Below, piece after piece: positions 32,315-45,220 of a stretch of 64,000 bases of DNA (the first letter of the stretch is position 1; each line of letters starts with the position of its first letter). The notes under the pieces are model-generated. The model was given only the letters and a program-made list of their open reading frames with translations, did not search any database and was not told the DNA's origin. The stretch comes from Lichenicola cladoniae (lineage in GTDB: Bacteria; Pseudomonadota; Alphaproteobacteria; Acetobacterales; Acetobacteraceae). The DNA lies in the NCBI RefSeq assembly GCF_013201075.1, contig NZ_CP053708.1, forward strand, positions 673,001-737,000, in the 5' to 3' direction. Made by a program: the position numbers and the translations under genes.

Positions 32315-33485
32315 GATGTCGGGCTCCGGGTGCCAGACGAACGGGAAACGACATCGTCACCTCGGTGCCTCCTGCCTTTCCCGGACCGATCGCGAACTCT
32401 GCCTCTCCGACCGGATGCAGGCCCAGAACCCGCTCGCGGGTGATCGACAGTCCGACGCCGCTACCGGACGCACCGGTCCAATCCGGCGGCAGTCCGATCC
32501 CGTCATCGACGACGCCGATCGTGAGCCGTCCGCCGCTCCGGCACGCGTCGATCCGCACCAGGCCACCACGCGCACGGCCGGAGATCCCGTGCCGGATCGC
32601 GTTCTCCACCAGCGGCTGCATCAGCAGGCTCGGCACCAGGACGGCAAGGGTGTCGGGATCGACGCTGATCTCGACGGTGAGCCTGTCGCCGAAGCGCAGG
32701 CGCTGGATCGCCAGGTAGTGGTCGAGGAACACGAGCTCCTCGGCCAGGGATATTTCCTGCACGCCCTGGTCCCCCAGCGACCGCCGGAGAAGCTCGCCCA
32801 GATGCTCGATCATGCGTCGCGCCAGCCGCGGATCATGCGTGACTTCCGACGAGATGGTGTTGAGGGCGTTGAACAGGAAATGCGGGTCGAGCTGCATCCG
32901 CAGCGCGACCAGGCGCGCCTCGGAGAAGCTCCGCTCGAGCCTCTCCACCTGGAGTTCGGCGGCGCGATATCGCTGGCTGGAGGTGGTCGCCTGACGAACC
33001 CCCACGATCAGCACGTAGACAAGCAGGCTCCACAGGATACGCCCGTGCAGCGCCTCGGTAAGGGGCCGTGCATCGGCGAGCGCCGACCAGGCCCGGACAC
33101 CCAGCACGCTTCCGAGTGCCGCCGAGAGGTAGAGATAGAAGGCCGTCAACCCGAGCCCGAGTGCCAGCGGCAACAGGGGACGCCGCCAGTCCGTCGCCGA
33201 TACGGTGCGACCGTCCAGGGCGATGACGATTGCGGCGATGACGCCCCAGGACCACCAGTCGGCGAGAGAGACCAGCACGGTCGGCGCCCAGTCCGGCCCT
33301 CCGGTCAGGCCGGGAAGCGCGAACACCACGCCGATCGCGGTCCAGAACGACGCGACCAGGGCGGCACGGCGCCACCGTGTCCATCCCGTCCCGATGCCGG
33401 ACGACCCCCTGGTCAGGGTACGTGCTTCGATTGTGCGGGGAAAGTGATGCCGGCGGGATTGTCGAGCCGCATCTCCAGTCCCCAT
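32301..33485 (-). CDS. LytS-type sensor histidine kinase
   Basis: A 394-residue inner-membrane kinase. The N-terminal third has several hydrophobic helices (for example LVASFWTAIGVVFALPGL). After a coiled stretch (AAELQVERLERSFSEARL) comes the His_kinase domain with phospho-acceptor His202 in LQDPHFLFNALN-like QLDPHFLFNAL, then HATPase with PLVENAIRHG and DDGIGLP. This is the LytS/YehU class. The only standard start in frame is ATG 33485, which overlaps the end of the upstream gene by 73 bases, so either translation starts inside that gene or at a rare codon. It forms a two-component system with the LytTR regulator downstream. Confidence 0.88.
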   Translation of the reverse strand: MGTGDAARQSRRHHFPRTIEARTLTRGSSGIGTGWTRWRRAALVASFWTAIGVVFALPGLTGGPDWAPTVLVSLADWWSWGVIAAIVIALDGRTVSATDWRRPLLPLALGLGLTAFYLYLSAALGSVLGVRAWSALADARPLTEALHGRILWSLLVYVLIVGVRQATTSSQRYRAAELQVERLERSFSEARLVALRMQLDPHFLFNALNTISSEVTHDPRLARRMIEHLGELLRRSLGDQGVQEISLAEELVFLDHYLAIQRLRFGDRLTVEISVDPDTLAVLVPSLLMQPLVENAIRHGISGRARGGLVRIDACRSGGRLTIGVVDDGIGLPPDWTGASGSGVGLSITRERVLGLHPVGEAEFAIGPGKAGGTEVTMSFPVRLAPGARHHAAA

Positions 33486-34594
33486 CCCCAGTGGCCCACG
33501 CTACCCGGGAACCGGTTGCTCAGCGCGACAGCTATCACATTCTTTCCCTTGTGCAGCGGCAGCTCGAACGATCCGTTCAGCAGCGACAATGTCCCGTCCG
33601 GACGCTTCCGCGAGGCTGACGGATAATACAGGTTCTTGTCGGCAAATACCGGGCTGCCGTTCGCGAAGACCCAGACTTCCCGCGTCCAGCCGAGCGAGAC
33701 GGGCACCGTCCGGTCGTGGTCGGAGACGATCGTGGTCCTGAGCCAGGCCACCGCCGCAGCGCCGCGCTCCGCCACGCCACCGAAGCGGCGGCTCAGATTG
33801 ACCAGCCCGAACCGTTCCGCATCGATGTCGCTCCAGGGCGCCACCATACCGGGCATCTCGTCCAGCGTCGGTATATGACCGTCCGGCAGCACGGATGCGG
33901 CCGAGACCTGCCAGGCACGGACCAGTCCCGGCGCCGTATCCGTCGCGTCCGGCGCGGGGCTGGCGAATGCCGCCTGATCCACGCCAGGGGTGACCACCAG
34001 GTTGGCGAACGAGGCGGGTCCCTGCAATAATAGACCGCCCTGTTGCAGGTCGCCTGCCAGATGATCCACCGCCAGCACTGCCGCGCCGTTGACGAATGCC
34101 CGCAATCTGTGTCCCGACACCAGCAGCTTCACATGGTTCCAGCCAGTCTCCGTGACCGGCGCCGGGCCCTGGTACTCCGGATAGATGTCCCACATCAGGT
34201 TGCCGTGCGCCTGTGGGGCATACTGCACGCAATCGTAGGCGGCCTCGCAATGCGGTTGCGGGCGAAGATAGAAGATCTCAGCAGCACCATTCCCGCCCTG
34301 GCGGAAGCCGACGCCCGGGATTTCCTCGCCGATCGGCTTGAGGTCGAACGCGATGGTGCCGTCACTGAACGAGAGGCCGCCCAGCGTCGCCTTGCCATCG
34401 TTGATCCGCAGGATCCCGCCGGCAAGGAACTCGGTGTTGCCGTCCGGCTGCCAGCGGTCCGGACTCATCGGCACGTTCACCGCCGGCGCCGCGCCGGGCA
34501 CCGTTGCGTCGGCCGGCCGCAGCATCGACAGCACGCAGACGCAAATCGTCAAGGCGCCCATGTGGCCGGAAACTATCGTCTTGAAGCGGGTCAT
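33413..34594 (-). CDS. Secreted LamG/concanavalin-like protein of unknown function
   Basis: A 393-residue exported protein. A signal peptide follows ATG 34594 (ALTICVCVLSMLRPADA). The first half contains a LamG/DUF1080-like beta-sandwich (for example GGILRINDGKATLGGLSFSD, and GWNHVKLLVSGHRLRAFVNG), and the second half a galactose-binding-like fold (VSLGWTREVWVFANGSPVF, then LPLHKGKNVIAVALSN). Such folds commonly bind or hydrolyse carbohydrates, but no catalytic motif is evident. It is the first gene of a run with the LytS/LytTR genes, suggesting that the two-component system senses or responds to something this protein handles. Confidence 0.65.
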   Translation of the reverse strand: MTRFKTIVSGHMGALTICVCVLSMLRPADATVPGAAPAVNVPMSPDRWQPDGNTEFLAGGILRINDGKATLGGLSFSDGTIAFDLKPIGEEIPGVGFRQGGNGAAEIFYLRPQPHCEAAYDCVQYAPQAHGNLMWDIYPEYQGPAPVTETGWNHVKLLVSGHRLRAFVNGAAVLAVDHLAGDLQQGGLLLQGPASFANLVVTPGVDQAAFASPAPDATDTAPGLVRAWQVSAASVLPDGHIPTLDEMPGMVAPWSDIDAERFGLVNLSRRFGGVAERGAAAVAWLRTTIVSDHDRTVPVSLGWTREVWVFANGSPVFADKNLYYPSASRKRPDGTLSLLNGSFELPLHKGKNVIAVALSNRFPGSVGHWGWGLEMRLDNPAGITFPAQSKHVP

Positions 34595-34741
34595 GCTGCA
34601 TCTCTCGGTGGAAGCACCCGATCGTCCGGGCGGCCAAGACCTGCGCCGCGCGCATCCATGCCGCGAGAACAAAGTCACCAGCCGGATCGTGGGCTTGCGA
34701 GACGGCTGAACGGCGCCGCCAACCGGTCGAGCTGGCGGCGG

Positions 34742-36340
34742 TTATCCCTGCTCCGTCGTCGGCGCGATTGTGCCGCGACCTGCCGGCTGCTTCGGCACCG
34801 GCCGAACAACGATCTGCCCGGTCTCCGGGGCTGGGGGCCGGCGCATGACGGTGAGCATCTTGTTCATCGGTCCCTGGAACCTGTCCGCCAGCTGCATCAG
34901 CATGTCCCGCCTGAACACGTAGAGCGCGCCGATATAGAGCGATCCGCCAAGTGCCGAGATCACCATCACCCGGATCAGGTTATGGTCGTTCAGTGCGGGA
35001 AGAAGCGAGACGGCGTAGGCGGCGCCGATCGACCCGCCTGCGAGCAGCACCGGCATGAGATAGAATTCCAAGATCGTGCCGATCTTCACGCCGCCCGACC
35101 TCAGGATCAGGATCGAGCAGAGCGGTGGATAGCTCATGTAGTAGATCACCACCGCGGTCGCGACCCCCAGCGTGCCGTGCAGCCAGGCACCGCCGATGAC
35201 CAGGGCGAAGAATATCGGCGCGGACACCAGGGCGATCCGGAAGGAACGGCCGAACTCCCGCCTTGCGCTGAGCAGCGATCCGGCAATCCAGAACACGGCA
35301 TCGAAGGGAAGCCCGATGCTCAGGAGCTGAACCAGCGGGATCGAGCCCTGCCACCGCTGCCCGAACAGCAGATGCAGTCCCGGGCCGGCAAGGGCGGCCT
35401 GCAGGAAACAGAACGGCATCACGAGATAGGATAGCAGGCGACAGGCCCGCACCACGGCATCGATCTGTCGCGCGGGATGCGAACCGAGCTGGGCCAGGGC
35501 CGGAAGCAGCACGTTGGTCAGGTTTCCGGCCAGCATGCGGATCGGCTGCACCGAGAACCGGAACGCGAAGAAGTATAGCCCGACCGTGTCTTTGGACGCG
35601 ATCAGGCCGAGCACGATGTAGTCGCCCTGGTTCACGATCTCGACGATCGCCCGCTTGGCGAAGACCGTCGTGCTGCGGCCGAGGACGTACCAGACCTGCA
35701 CCGCCTTGATGCGCCGGTTATACACCGGCGGGGACTTGCTCCAGAACACGGCCGCCTTGATGACGGCGACGATCGGTATCGGCAGGGCGAAGCTGTAGGC
35801 ACCCATCCCCATCCAGGCGAACACGATGGTCCCGAACTGGATCGCGAAGATCTCGAACGTGTTGTAGGTGGCCAGGAACCGGAAGTTCATCGCGAGCCGG
35901 ATGCTGACCGACGGCACGATCGATAAAGTCCTGATCGGCACGGCGACCGAGAGGATTATGATGATCCATGTCAGCGAATGGCTCTTGTAGATGTAGGCGG
36001 CGACCGGTGCCGCGAGCCACACGGCCACCATCCCGAGCGTGCCGAGGCAGAGGCTGATCCAGAATGCCGCGGACGACCATTGCGCAAGACGCTTCTGTCG
36101 CTGCAGCAGGACTTCGTCCACGCCGAAGCTCACCAGCGTCTGGGCGATCCCGGTGATGGTGTAGGCGAGCCCGATCGTCCCGAAATCCGACGGGGTCAGC
36201 AGCCAGGCCAGGATGAGTTGCGAGAAGAACCCGAGAAGTCGCGCGCTTACGCTTTGAGCGAACAGCCAGAAGAAACCGCTAGTCGCGGCCTGACCAAGAC
36301 CGTGATTATGTCTTGCATTGATTGCGGTCGGGGCGGCCAT
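34742..36340 (-). CDS. Polysaccharide flippase (Wzx-type, MOP superfamily)
   Basis: A 532-residue inner-membrane protein with about 12-14 hydrophobic helices and the Polysacc_synt signature near the N-terminus (SARLLGFFSQLILAWLLTPS and FGTIGLAYTITGIAQTLVSF). It resembles the WzxC/Wzx group of lipid-linked oligosaccharide flippases. The C-terminus has a soluble Pro/Arg-rich tail. No other polysaccharide genes lie beside it except the ATP-grasp gene upstream, separated by about 500 bases of GC-poor DNA. Confidence 0.85.
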   Translation of the reverse strand: MAAPTAINARHNHGLGQAATSGFFWLFAQSVSARLLGFFSQLILAWLLTPSDFGTIGLAYTITGIAQTLVSFGVDEVLLQRQKRLAQWSSAAFWISLCLGTLGMVAVWLAAPVAAYIYKSHSLTWIIIILSVAVPIRTLSIVPSVSIRLAMNFRFLATYNTFEIFAIQFGTIVFAWMGMGAYSFALPIPIVAVIKAAVFWSKSPPVYNRRIKAVQVWYVLGRSTTVFAKRAIVEIVNQGDYIVLGLIASKDTVGLYFFAFRFSVQPIRMLAGNLTNVLLPALAQLGSHPARQIDAVVRACRLLSYLVMPFCFLQAALAGPGLHLLFGQRWQGSIPLVQLLSIGLPFDAVFWIAGSLLSARREFGRSFRIALVSAPIFFALVIGGAWLHGTLGVATAVVIYYMSYPPLCSILILRSGGVKIGTILEFYLMPVLLAGGSIGAAYAVSLLPALNDHNLIRVMVISALGGSLYIGALYVFRRDMLMQLADRFQGPMNKMLTVMRRPPAPETGQIVVRPVPKQPAGRGTIAPTTEQG

Positions 36341-36844
36341 GAGAGCGTAATCCTGTATATCGGTCCGCGCTGCTCGATGGCACGCTGGTCTGAAGACATG
36401 CGGCTTTAGGGATATAGTGGGTCTTCGCTTCAGCCGCTACCGAAGAGCGTTGGACGCACCTGGTCAACCGATCTCCGTTCGGCAATGTGAACGGTAAGTC
36501 AAGCTGGCGCCAGACCAGCTATCGGGCACATCAAGTATCTTCGTCGGGTGAGAGTTTGTTAGACAACTTTATTCGAGGCTTGCTGCGTCGATAATTGAAC
36601 GTGTCTGGAAAGTATCGATTAAAGTGTGGCCTTTTGATAATATGGCTGGTCGCACGGGCCAAAACGTATTTCGGTGATGGACGGAGGCAAGCAACGTATA
36701 GAAGCGATCCTGCCGTCATGCGGCAATGAATCGGAAAGCCGATCGTATCACCGGTCGATCCAGTAATGAGTTTGGCGACATTGCAATCTGGTCTGTCAGG
36801 CTTGAATAGCTGACGCGGTTCGAACAACTGCACGGCACGCATCG
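36341..36844. other. GC-poor intergenic region without a convincing gene
   Basis: About 500 bases, clearly lower in GC than the flanks, between the flippase and ATP-grasp genes. The flippase promoter presumably lies near 36350-36450. Short frames exist on both strands but none has motifs or consistent codon use. I see no tRNA, repeat or insertion-sequence ends. Confidence 0.5.
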
Positions 36845-38278
36845 CTACCTGCTGCTGACGCCCTCCATGATGTCGGCTCCAACGACCCGATCGTCGTCGG
36901 TGCGGCGCCGATGCTCCGGGACGCTTATATGATCCGGCATCAGGCCGCCGCCAAGACGTGCGATCCGGCTGCTGGGGATGTCGCGGGACGCTTCCGTTCG
37001 TTGGCTTGCGAGTTTTGCGAGCAGGGTTGCGGCCCTGCGCTGGCTGAGGACCTTTCCGTTGGCATCGTTGTCGCGGAGCCAGCCTTCGATGCGTGCGAAC
37101 GGGCTGCGCTTGGTCCAGGGCCGGCGCAGCAGTTCGGCCGTCAGCTGCGGCTGGTCGACGGGGACGTCGATGCGGGTGCGGTTGCGTTCCAGCCAGTCGG
37201 CCTCGAAGCGGAGCGCCTGCGGGAACAGGGCGACCACCTGGTCCTCGTCGGCCGGGGTGGCGACGATCCTGGGGGTGCCGCCCAGGGCCGCGACCAGTGC
37301 TGCGGCAAGGTCGCGTCCACGGCGGGCCAGGTGGCCGAGCTGGGTGGCGCGCGGGTTCATCTCGATCAGGTAGTAGAGCCCGGTCGCGGTCTCGATCATG
37401 AAGTCGAGGCCGAACAGGCCGGAGGCGCCGATCCGGCGGGCGACGATGGCGGCGGCGGCCTCCATCTCGGGGCAGTCCACCATCCTGACCACGGTGGCGG
37501 CGCCGATGCCGTTCTGCGCCCTGAGCACGTCGACGCTGAGTGTGTCCAGCAGGTGTCCGTCCCGGCAGGCGGCCATGATGTTGGCCTGCCTTCCCTCGAT
37601 GAAGGCCTGCACGGTGACGGTGCGGCGCTCGCGGCGCAGGCACTGCACGAACGGGAACGGGTCGCCGTCGAACAGCAGGATGCGCACGGCGCGGCGCAGG
37701 GTCAGCGGCTGCGACATGGCGAGGAAGGCGGCCTCTGCGTCGGCCAGGGTATGCACGACGCTGACCCCGGAGCCGCCCCAGCTGCCCTCGGTCTTGATCA
37801 CGCAGCGGCCCGGGCGTGCGGCGAACCAGGCGCGCAGGTCGTCCACGCCAGCGATCGAGCGTCCGGCGGGCACGCGGACGCCGTCGGCCTGCACGGCCTG
37901 CAGCAGGCGGTCGCGGGTGCCGCTCAGCGAGAAGCCATCGGGCGCGCCGAGCGAGCGCTCGATCAGCGCACGCAACGCGACGCTGTCGGGATCGTGGGCG
38001 GTGGCGGAGGCGTGCAGCGCATGCAGGTGCGCGACGACGCGATCGTCGGTGGGGACGATGAGATCGGGGGTTTCCTGGCGGATGGCACGTGCCAGCGTGT
38101 CGAGCGGGGCGAGGGCGGAATAAGCGTGGACGGCGCGCAGGCTGCGCAGCACCCGCATCGGATGACCGTGCGGACAGATCGCGGAGACCAGGGCACCGTG
38201 GCCATGGAACGCCACCGCCAGGCGCGCCGCCGACGGCCACCACGTGGTCGTCGCGATAAGGACCCTGAGCTGGTTCAT
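36845..38278 (-). CDS. ATP-grasp domain protein
   Basis: A 477-residue cytoplasmic ligase-like enzyme. An N-terminal pre-ATP-grasp domain (VLIATTTWWPSAARLAVAF, then PDLIVPTDDRVVAHL) leads into the ATP-grasp fold, with the ATP-binding loop CVIKTEGSWGGSGVSVV, the metal-binding end GLDFMIETATGLYYLIEMNPR, and a 120-residue C-terminal tail. The family joins a carboxylate to an amine or other nucleophile using ATP; the substrate here is unknown. It resembles uncharacterised carbamoyl-phosphate-synthase-like proteins linked to polysaccharide or peptide modification. ATG 38278 is preferred; ATG 38308 is possible. A Cys-rich small ORF diverges from it. Confidence 0.8.
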   Translation of the reverse strand: MNQLRVLIATTTWWPSAARLAVAFHGHGALVSAICPHGHPMRVLRSLRAVHAYSALAPLDTLARAIRQETPDLIVPTDDRVVAHLHALHASATAHDPDSVALRALIERSLGAPDGFSLSGTRDRLLQAVQADGVRVPAGRSIAGVDDLRAWFAARPGRCVIKTEGSWGGSGVSVVHTLADAEAAFLAMSQPLTLRRAVRILLFDGDPFPFVQCLRRERRTVTVQAFIEGRQANIMAACRDGHLLDTLSVDVLRAQNGIGAATVVRMVDCPEMEAAAAIVARRIGASGLFGLDFMIETATGLYYLIEMNPRATQLGHLARRGRDLAAALVAALGGTPRIVATPADEDQVVALFPQALRFEADWLERNRTRIDVPVDQPQLTAELLRRPWTKRSPFARIEGWLRDNDANGKVLSQRRAATLLAKLASQRTEASRDIPSSRIARLGGGLMPDHISVPEHRRRTDDDRVVGADIMEGVSSR

Positions 38279-38437
38279 GGGTGCTGGGTAAGCCTCGGCA
38301 ACGATCATGGCCCGAAATTCAAGAACAGGATTCAGTACAGGGCGAGATGGGCTGTCGAAGCGAATTCGAGACCCAGGGAAACTCGATTATTTCAAACTAC
38401 AGAAACTTCGTTGGCAGTGAGGCAGCCGAAACAAAAC

Positions 38438-38620
38438 ATGGAGAGCGCCAACATCTTCGCAACTGCGGCAAGATGCCTGGAGTGCCAAGAGGCAGACTAC
38501 GCATGCACTAGATGCCATATGTGCTGCAAACATTGTAGTAAAACCTGCACGGATATCGTCGGCTTATCGTTATTTCTACATGAATTCTTGTCGATTGACG
38601 ATGAGAACTCTGCCTCGTGA
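38438..38620 (+). CDS. Candidate cysteine-rich microprotein (60 aa)
   Basis: A 60-codon frame with eight cysteines within 25 residues, arranged C-x2-C-x6-C-x2-C-x2-CC-x2-C-x3-C (residues 13-37), then a hydrophobic C-terminal stretch (DIVGLSLFLHEFLS). The DNA is much poorer in GC than its surroundings. The cysteine spacing looks like a metal- or iron-sulfur-binding peptide, or a peptide substrate of a modifying enzyme. I recognise no family. There is no strong Shine-Dalgarno sequence, so expression is unproven. It diverges from the ATP-grasp gene 160 bases away. Confidence 0.45.
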   Translation: MESANIFATAARCLECQEADYACTRCHMCCKHCSKTCTDIVGLSLFLHEFLSIDDENSAS

Positions 38621-38927
38621 GCATGGCAGTCAACGGGACCGTTTCAATATTGTCCCGGAATGCAGATGCGGCTGACGTTCGGGACGCGGTTGGCCTGCAG
38701 GTCGACGCCGGTTGTCCACCGGCGCGGTGATGCCGGTGGATCTAGATCCGCGATGCGTGCGCCAGAACCGGGCGGGCGGGAGCCGGTCGAACCACCCGGG
38801 AACGCGTCCCGAACCCGCGCAGGTTCATGGATGATTGCCCACTTTCGACAAGCAGCCCCTTCCGGTTTATCCGCTTGGCTGCGAGGCTGACGGGAACGCC
38901 GGCAAAATCCGGGAAGGACGCCAATCG
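38621..38927. other. Intergenic region upstream of the PfkB-family kinase
   Basis: About 300 bases with short frames on both strands that lack motifs. The only clear signal is the GGAAGGA ribosome binding site just before the kinase start. Confidence 0.5.
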
Positions 38928-39929
38928 ATGACCGCTCCCCTGCATGCCCCACTGCACATCCCTGCGATCCTCACCGTCACGCTCAACCCGGCGATCGATC
39001 ATACCGTGCGGCTCAAGGAGCTGATCCCCGGCACCGTCCACCGTGCGCTCGGCTCGGAGTGGGCGGCGGGAGGCAAGGGGGTCAACGTCGCCGGCTGCCT
39101 CGCTGACTGGCGCCTGGACGGAGAGCCGTCGGTGGTCGCGACCGGATTGCTGGGCGAGGGCAACGCACCGACATTCGAGGCCTTCTTCGCGGCCAAGGGC
39201 ATTGCCGACCGCTTCGTGCGCATTCCCGGCCATACCCGGACCAACATCAAGCTGCTGGACGAAGCTACCGGCGACACGACCGATATCAACCCGGCCGGCC
39301 TGATGCCGCAATCGATCCATCTCGAACAGCTGCGCGCGGTCCTGGAAGCCGAGGCGAGTGCCGGCTCGATCGTCGTGCTGTCGGGCAGCCTGCCGCCCGG
39401 CCTGCCGCATGCGACCTATCGCGAGATCGTCCGTGGCCTGAACCGCGAGGGTGCGCGGGTGATCCTGGATGCCGGCGGTCGCGCGTTCCGCGATGCTCTG
39501 GCGGCTCCGGCGGACGCCCTGCCTTGGGCGGTCAAGCCCAACCAGTACGAGCTCGAGCAATGGGCTGGCGAGCGCTTCGTTGATCTCGGCGGCATGGTCC
39601 GGGCGGCCCACAGGCTGTGCCGGCAGGGCATCGGTTTGGTCGTGGTGTCGCGTGGAGCCGAGGGCGCGTTGTTCGTCAGCGAGCGCCATGTCCTGCTCGG
39701 ACGGCCGCCGATCCTGCAGGTCGCCAGCACGGTCGGCGCCGGCGACGCACTGGTCGCCGGCATGGTCGCTGCTCTGGCGGAAAAGGCCGAGCCGGAGCGG
39801 GTCGCACGGATGGCGCTATCCTTCGCCGCCGCCAAGCTGGCACGGCGTGGGCCGAGTCTGCCCGACCGTGCAGCGGTGTTGTCGCACTTTGACACGATGA
39901 CGATCGAGCGCCTGACCCCACCCGTATAG
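38928..39929 (+). CDS. 1-Phosphofructokinase family hexose kinase (PfkB)
   Basis: A 333-residue PfkB-fold sugar kinase. It begins ILTVTLNPAIDHTVRL, the classical start of FruK, LacC and PfkB proteins, and carries GGKGVNVAGCLADW, the middle motif SGSLPPGLP, and the C-terminal ATP/anion-hole motif STVGAGDALVAGMVAAL with the catalytic Asp in GAGD. It phosphorylates a sugar phosphate (fructose-1-P, tagatose-6-P or fructose-6-P). No PTS gene adjoins it, so a FruK role in fructose-PTS metabolism is not supported by context. ATG 38928 follows a good GGAAGGA. Confidence 0.88.
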   Translation: MTAPLHAPLHIPAILTVTLNPAIDHTVRLKELIPGTVHRALGSEWAAGGKGVNVAGCLADWRLDGEPSVVATGLLGEGNAPTFEAFFAAKGIADRFVRIPGHTRTNIKLLDEATGDTTDINPAGLMPQSIHLEQLRAVLEAEASAGSIVVLSGSLPPGLPHATYREIVRGLNREGARVILDAGGRAFRDALAAPADALPWAVKPNQYELEQWAGERFVDLGGMVRAAHRLCRQGIGLVVVSRGAEGALFVSERHVLLGRPPILQVASTVGAGDALVAGMVAALAEKAEPERVARMALSFAAAKLARRGPSLPDRAAVLSHFDTMTIERLTPPV

Positions 39930-39952
39930 CGGGAAGGATCGACCGGAGCGGG

Positions 39953-40594
39953 CTACCGAAGCTGAGGGTCGGCAACCTTCAAAATGAAGGTGTCCAGCCT
40001 CTCCCACGGGCCGCCGAGATAGCGCCACAGGTGCAGGCAGGCGCCCTCGGTCTCGAACGGCATGAAGCCGCGCTGCAGCCGGCCGAGCGTGGTCCGGGCG
40101 ATGTCCGGGCTCACCTTGTTCTGGACGGTGACGTGCGGATGCCAGCCCTGCCGGTCCTGAGGAGTCAGCCAGTCCGTCCAATCGGCCGCCAGTTTCGAGT
40201 GCATCTCCTTGAGCACCGGGGCCTGCAGCCGGAATGCGACGCCGTGGCCGAGCGGGACGGGAGCCTCGACCCGCACCACCGGACGTGACGGCAGGCCGGT
40301 GGTCTCGATCTCGCGCAACCGCTTCGTGATCGGCCGGCGTTCCTCCCCGGGCAAGTGATGGAACAGCGAGACGTGCGCCGGCACGACGTTGCGGTCTGCC
40401 GGGAAATGCCGATCCCGGAGCGCCTGGAACAGGCCCTGTGCAGGGTCGGCAAGCTGCAGTGTAAGAAGCAGAGGCGCGCGCCGCTCGCCGGTCGATGTTC
40501 CGGCCTGGCCGACCGGTTGCGGCGGGCCGCCATCGGGGGCGGCTGCAAGGTCCGTTCCGGGCCCGTCATCGTGTTGCGTGGTCATTTGCCTCAT
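39953..40594 (-). CDS. 2'-5' RNA ligase family protein
   Basis: A 213-residue protein of the 2H phosphoesterase superfamily, with the two expected motifs HVSLFHH (His-x-Ser) and HPHVTVQNK (His-x-Thr) about 90 residues apart. Members hydrolyse or make 2'-5' or cyclic phosphodiester bonds in RNA; the cellular role of bacterial ThpR-type proteins is uncertain. The first 35 residues are low in complexity, so the true start may lie downstream. It is convergent with the kinase gene and diverges from the ATP synthase cluster. Confidence 0.82.
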   Translation of the reverse strand: MRQMTTQHDDGPGTDLAAAPDGGPPQPVGQAGTSTGERRAPLLLTLQLADPAQGLFQALRDRHFPADRNVVPAHVSLFHHLPGEERRPITKRLREIETTGLPSRPVVRVEAPVPLGHGVAFRLQAPVLKEMHSKLAADWTDWLTPQDRQGWHPHVTVQNKVSPDIARTTLGRLQRGFMPFETEGACLHLWRYLGGPWERLDTFILKVADPQLR

Positions 40595-40599
40595 GCTAG

Positions 40600-42792
<2,193 letters not shown>

Positions 42793-42805
42793 GGGACACC
42801 TCGGG

Positions 42806-43690
42806 ATGCCTTCGCTCAAGGACCTCCGCGCGCGGATCACCAGCGTGAAGTCGACGCGCAAGATCACCAGCGCGATGAAGATGGTGGCGGCCGCGAAGCT
42901 GCGGCGGGCGCAGACCCATGCCGAGGCGGCCCGGCCTTATGCCGAGGCCATGCAGCGCATGCTCGCGGCCCTGGCTCGCAACATCGCCGGTCGCGAGGGC
43001 GCGCCGAAGCTGCTGGCCGGCACCGGCTCCGACAAGGTTCACCTGATCATCTCGGTCACCAGCGATCGTGGCCTCGCCGGCGGTTTCAACTCCAACATCG
43101 GCCGTGCCACCCGCCGGCTGATCCAGCGGCTCGAGGGCGAGGGCAAGACCGTCAAGCTGCTTCCGGTCGGGCGCAAGGGCGGCGACTACCTCGCGCGCGA
43201 ATACCGCGATCGCATCATCGAGCGCATCCCCGGCTCGGCAGGCAAGGATGTCCCGTTCAGCGTCGCGGAAGAGCTCGGCGCGCGCGTCACCAGCATGCTG
43301 GAGAAGGGCGAGTTCGACGTCGCCACCCTGGTCTTCAACCGCTTCAACAACGTGATGTCGCAGACGCCAACCGAGATCCAGCTCATTCCGCTGGCTTTGC
43401 CGTCGAACGACAACGAGGTCGGCGACAAGGACGGCGCTACCTATGAATTCGAGCCGGACGAGGAAACCATCCTGGCCCGCCTGCTGCCGCGCAACCTGCA
43501 GATCCAGATCTATCGGGCGATGCTCGAGAGCGCTGCTGGCGAGCAGGGCGCCCGCATGACCGCGATGGACAGCGCCACCCGCAATGCCGGCAAGGCGATC
43601 GACCGGCTGACGCAGAACTACAACCGCACCCGGCAGGCCAACATCACCCGCGAACTCATCGAGATCATTTCCGGCGCAGAGGCCCTCTGA
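42806..43690 (+). CDS. atpG: ATP synthase F1 gamma subunit
   Basis: A 294-residue central-stalk subunit that rotates within the alpha3-beta3 ring. The N-terminal helix ([20 protein letters not shown]) and the C-terminal helix ([20 protein letters not shown]) form the rotating coiled coil; both are strongly conserved here. The ATG is preceded by GAGGGA. Expected product length and normal gene order. Confidence 0.97.
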   Translation: MPSLKDLRARITSVKSTRKITSAMKMVAAAKLRRAQTHAEAARPYAEAMQRMLAALARNIAGREGAPKLLAGTGSDKVHLIISVTSDRGLAGGFNSNIGRATRRLIQRLEGEGKTVKLLPVGRKGGDYLAREYRDRIIERIPGSAGKDVPFSVAEELGARVTSMLEKGEFDVATLVFNRFNNVMSQTPTEIQLIPLALPSNDNEVGDKDGATYEFEPDEETILARLLPRNLQIQIYRAMLESAAGEQGARMTAMDSATRNAGKAIDRLTQNYNRTRQANITRELIEIISGAEAL

Positions 43691-43740
43691 TCTCGTTTTC
43701 CGATAGTCTCTGGTCGTCCGATTTCCAGCGCAGGAGCTGA

Positions 43741-45210
<1,470 letters not shown>

Positions 45211-45220
45211 GAAGCGGCCG

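Noticed and set aside
36531-36844. Minus-strand frame continuing past the ATP-grasp stop
   Set aside because: It is out of frame with the ATP-grasp gene and shows no recognisable domain.
36911-38437. Long plus-strand frame antisense to the ATP-grasp gene
   Set aside because: Mirror of a high-GC gene; composition and lack of motifs mark it as a shadow. Only the last 60 codons (38438-38620), beyond the ATP-grasp gene, are considered.
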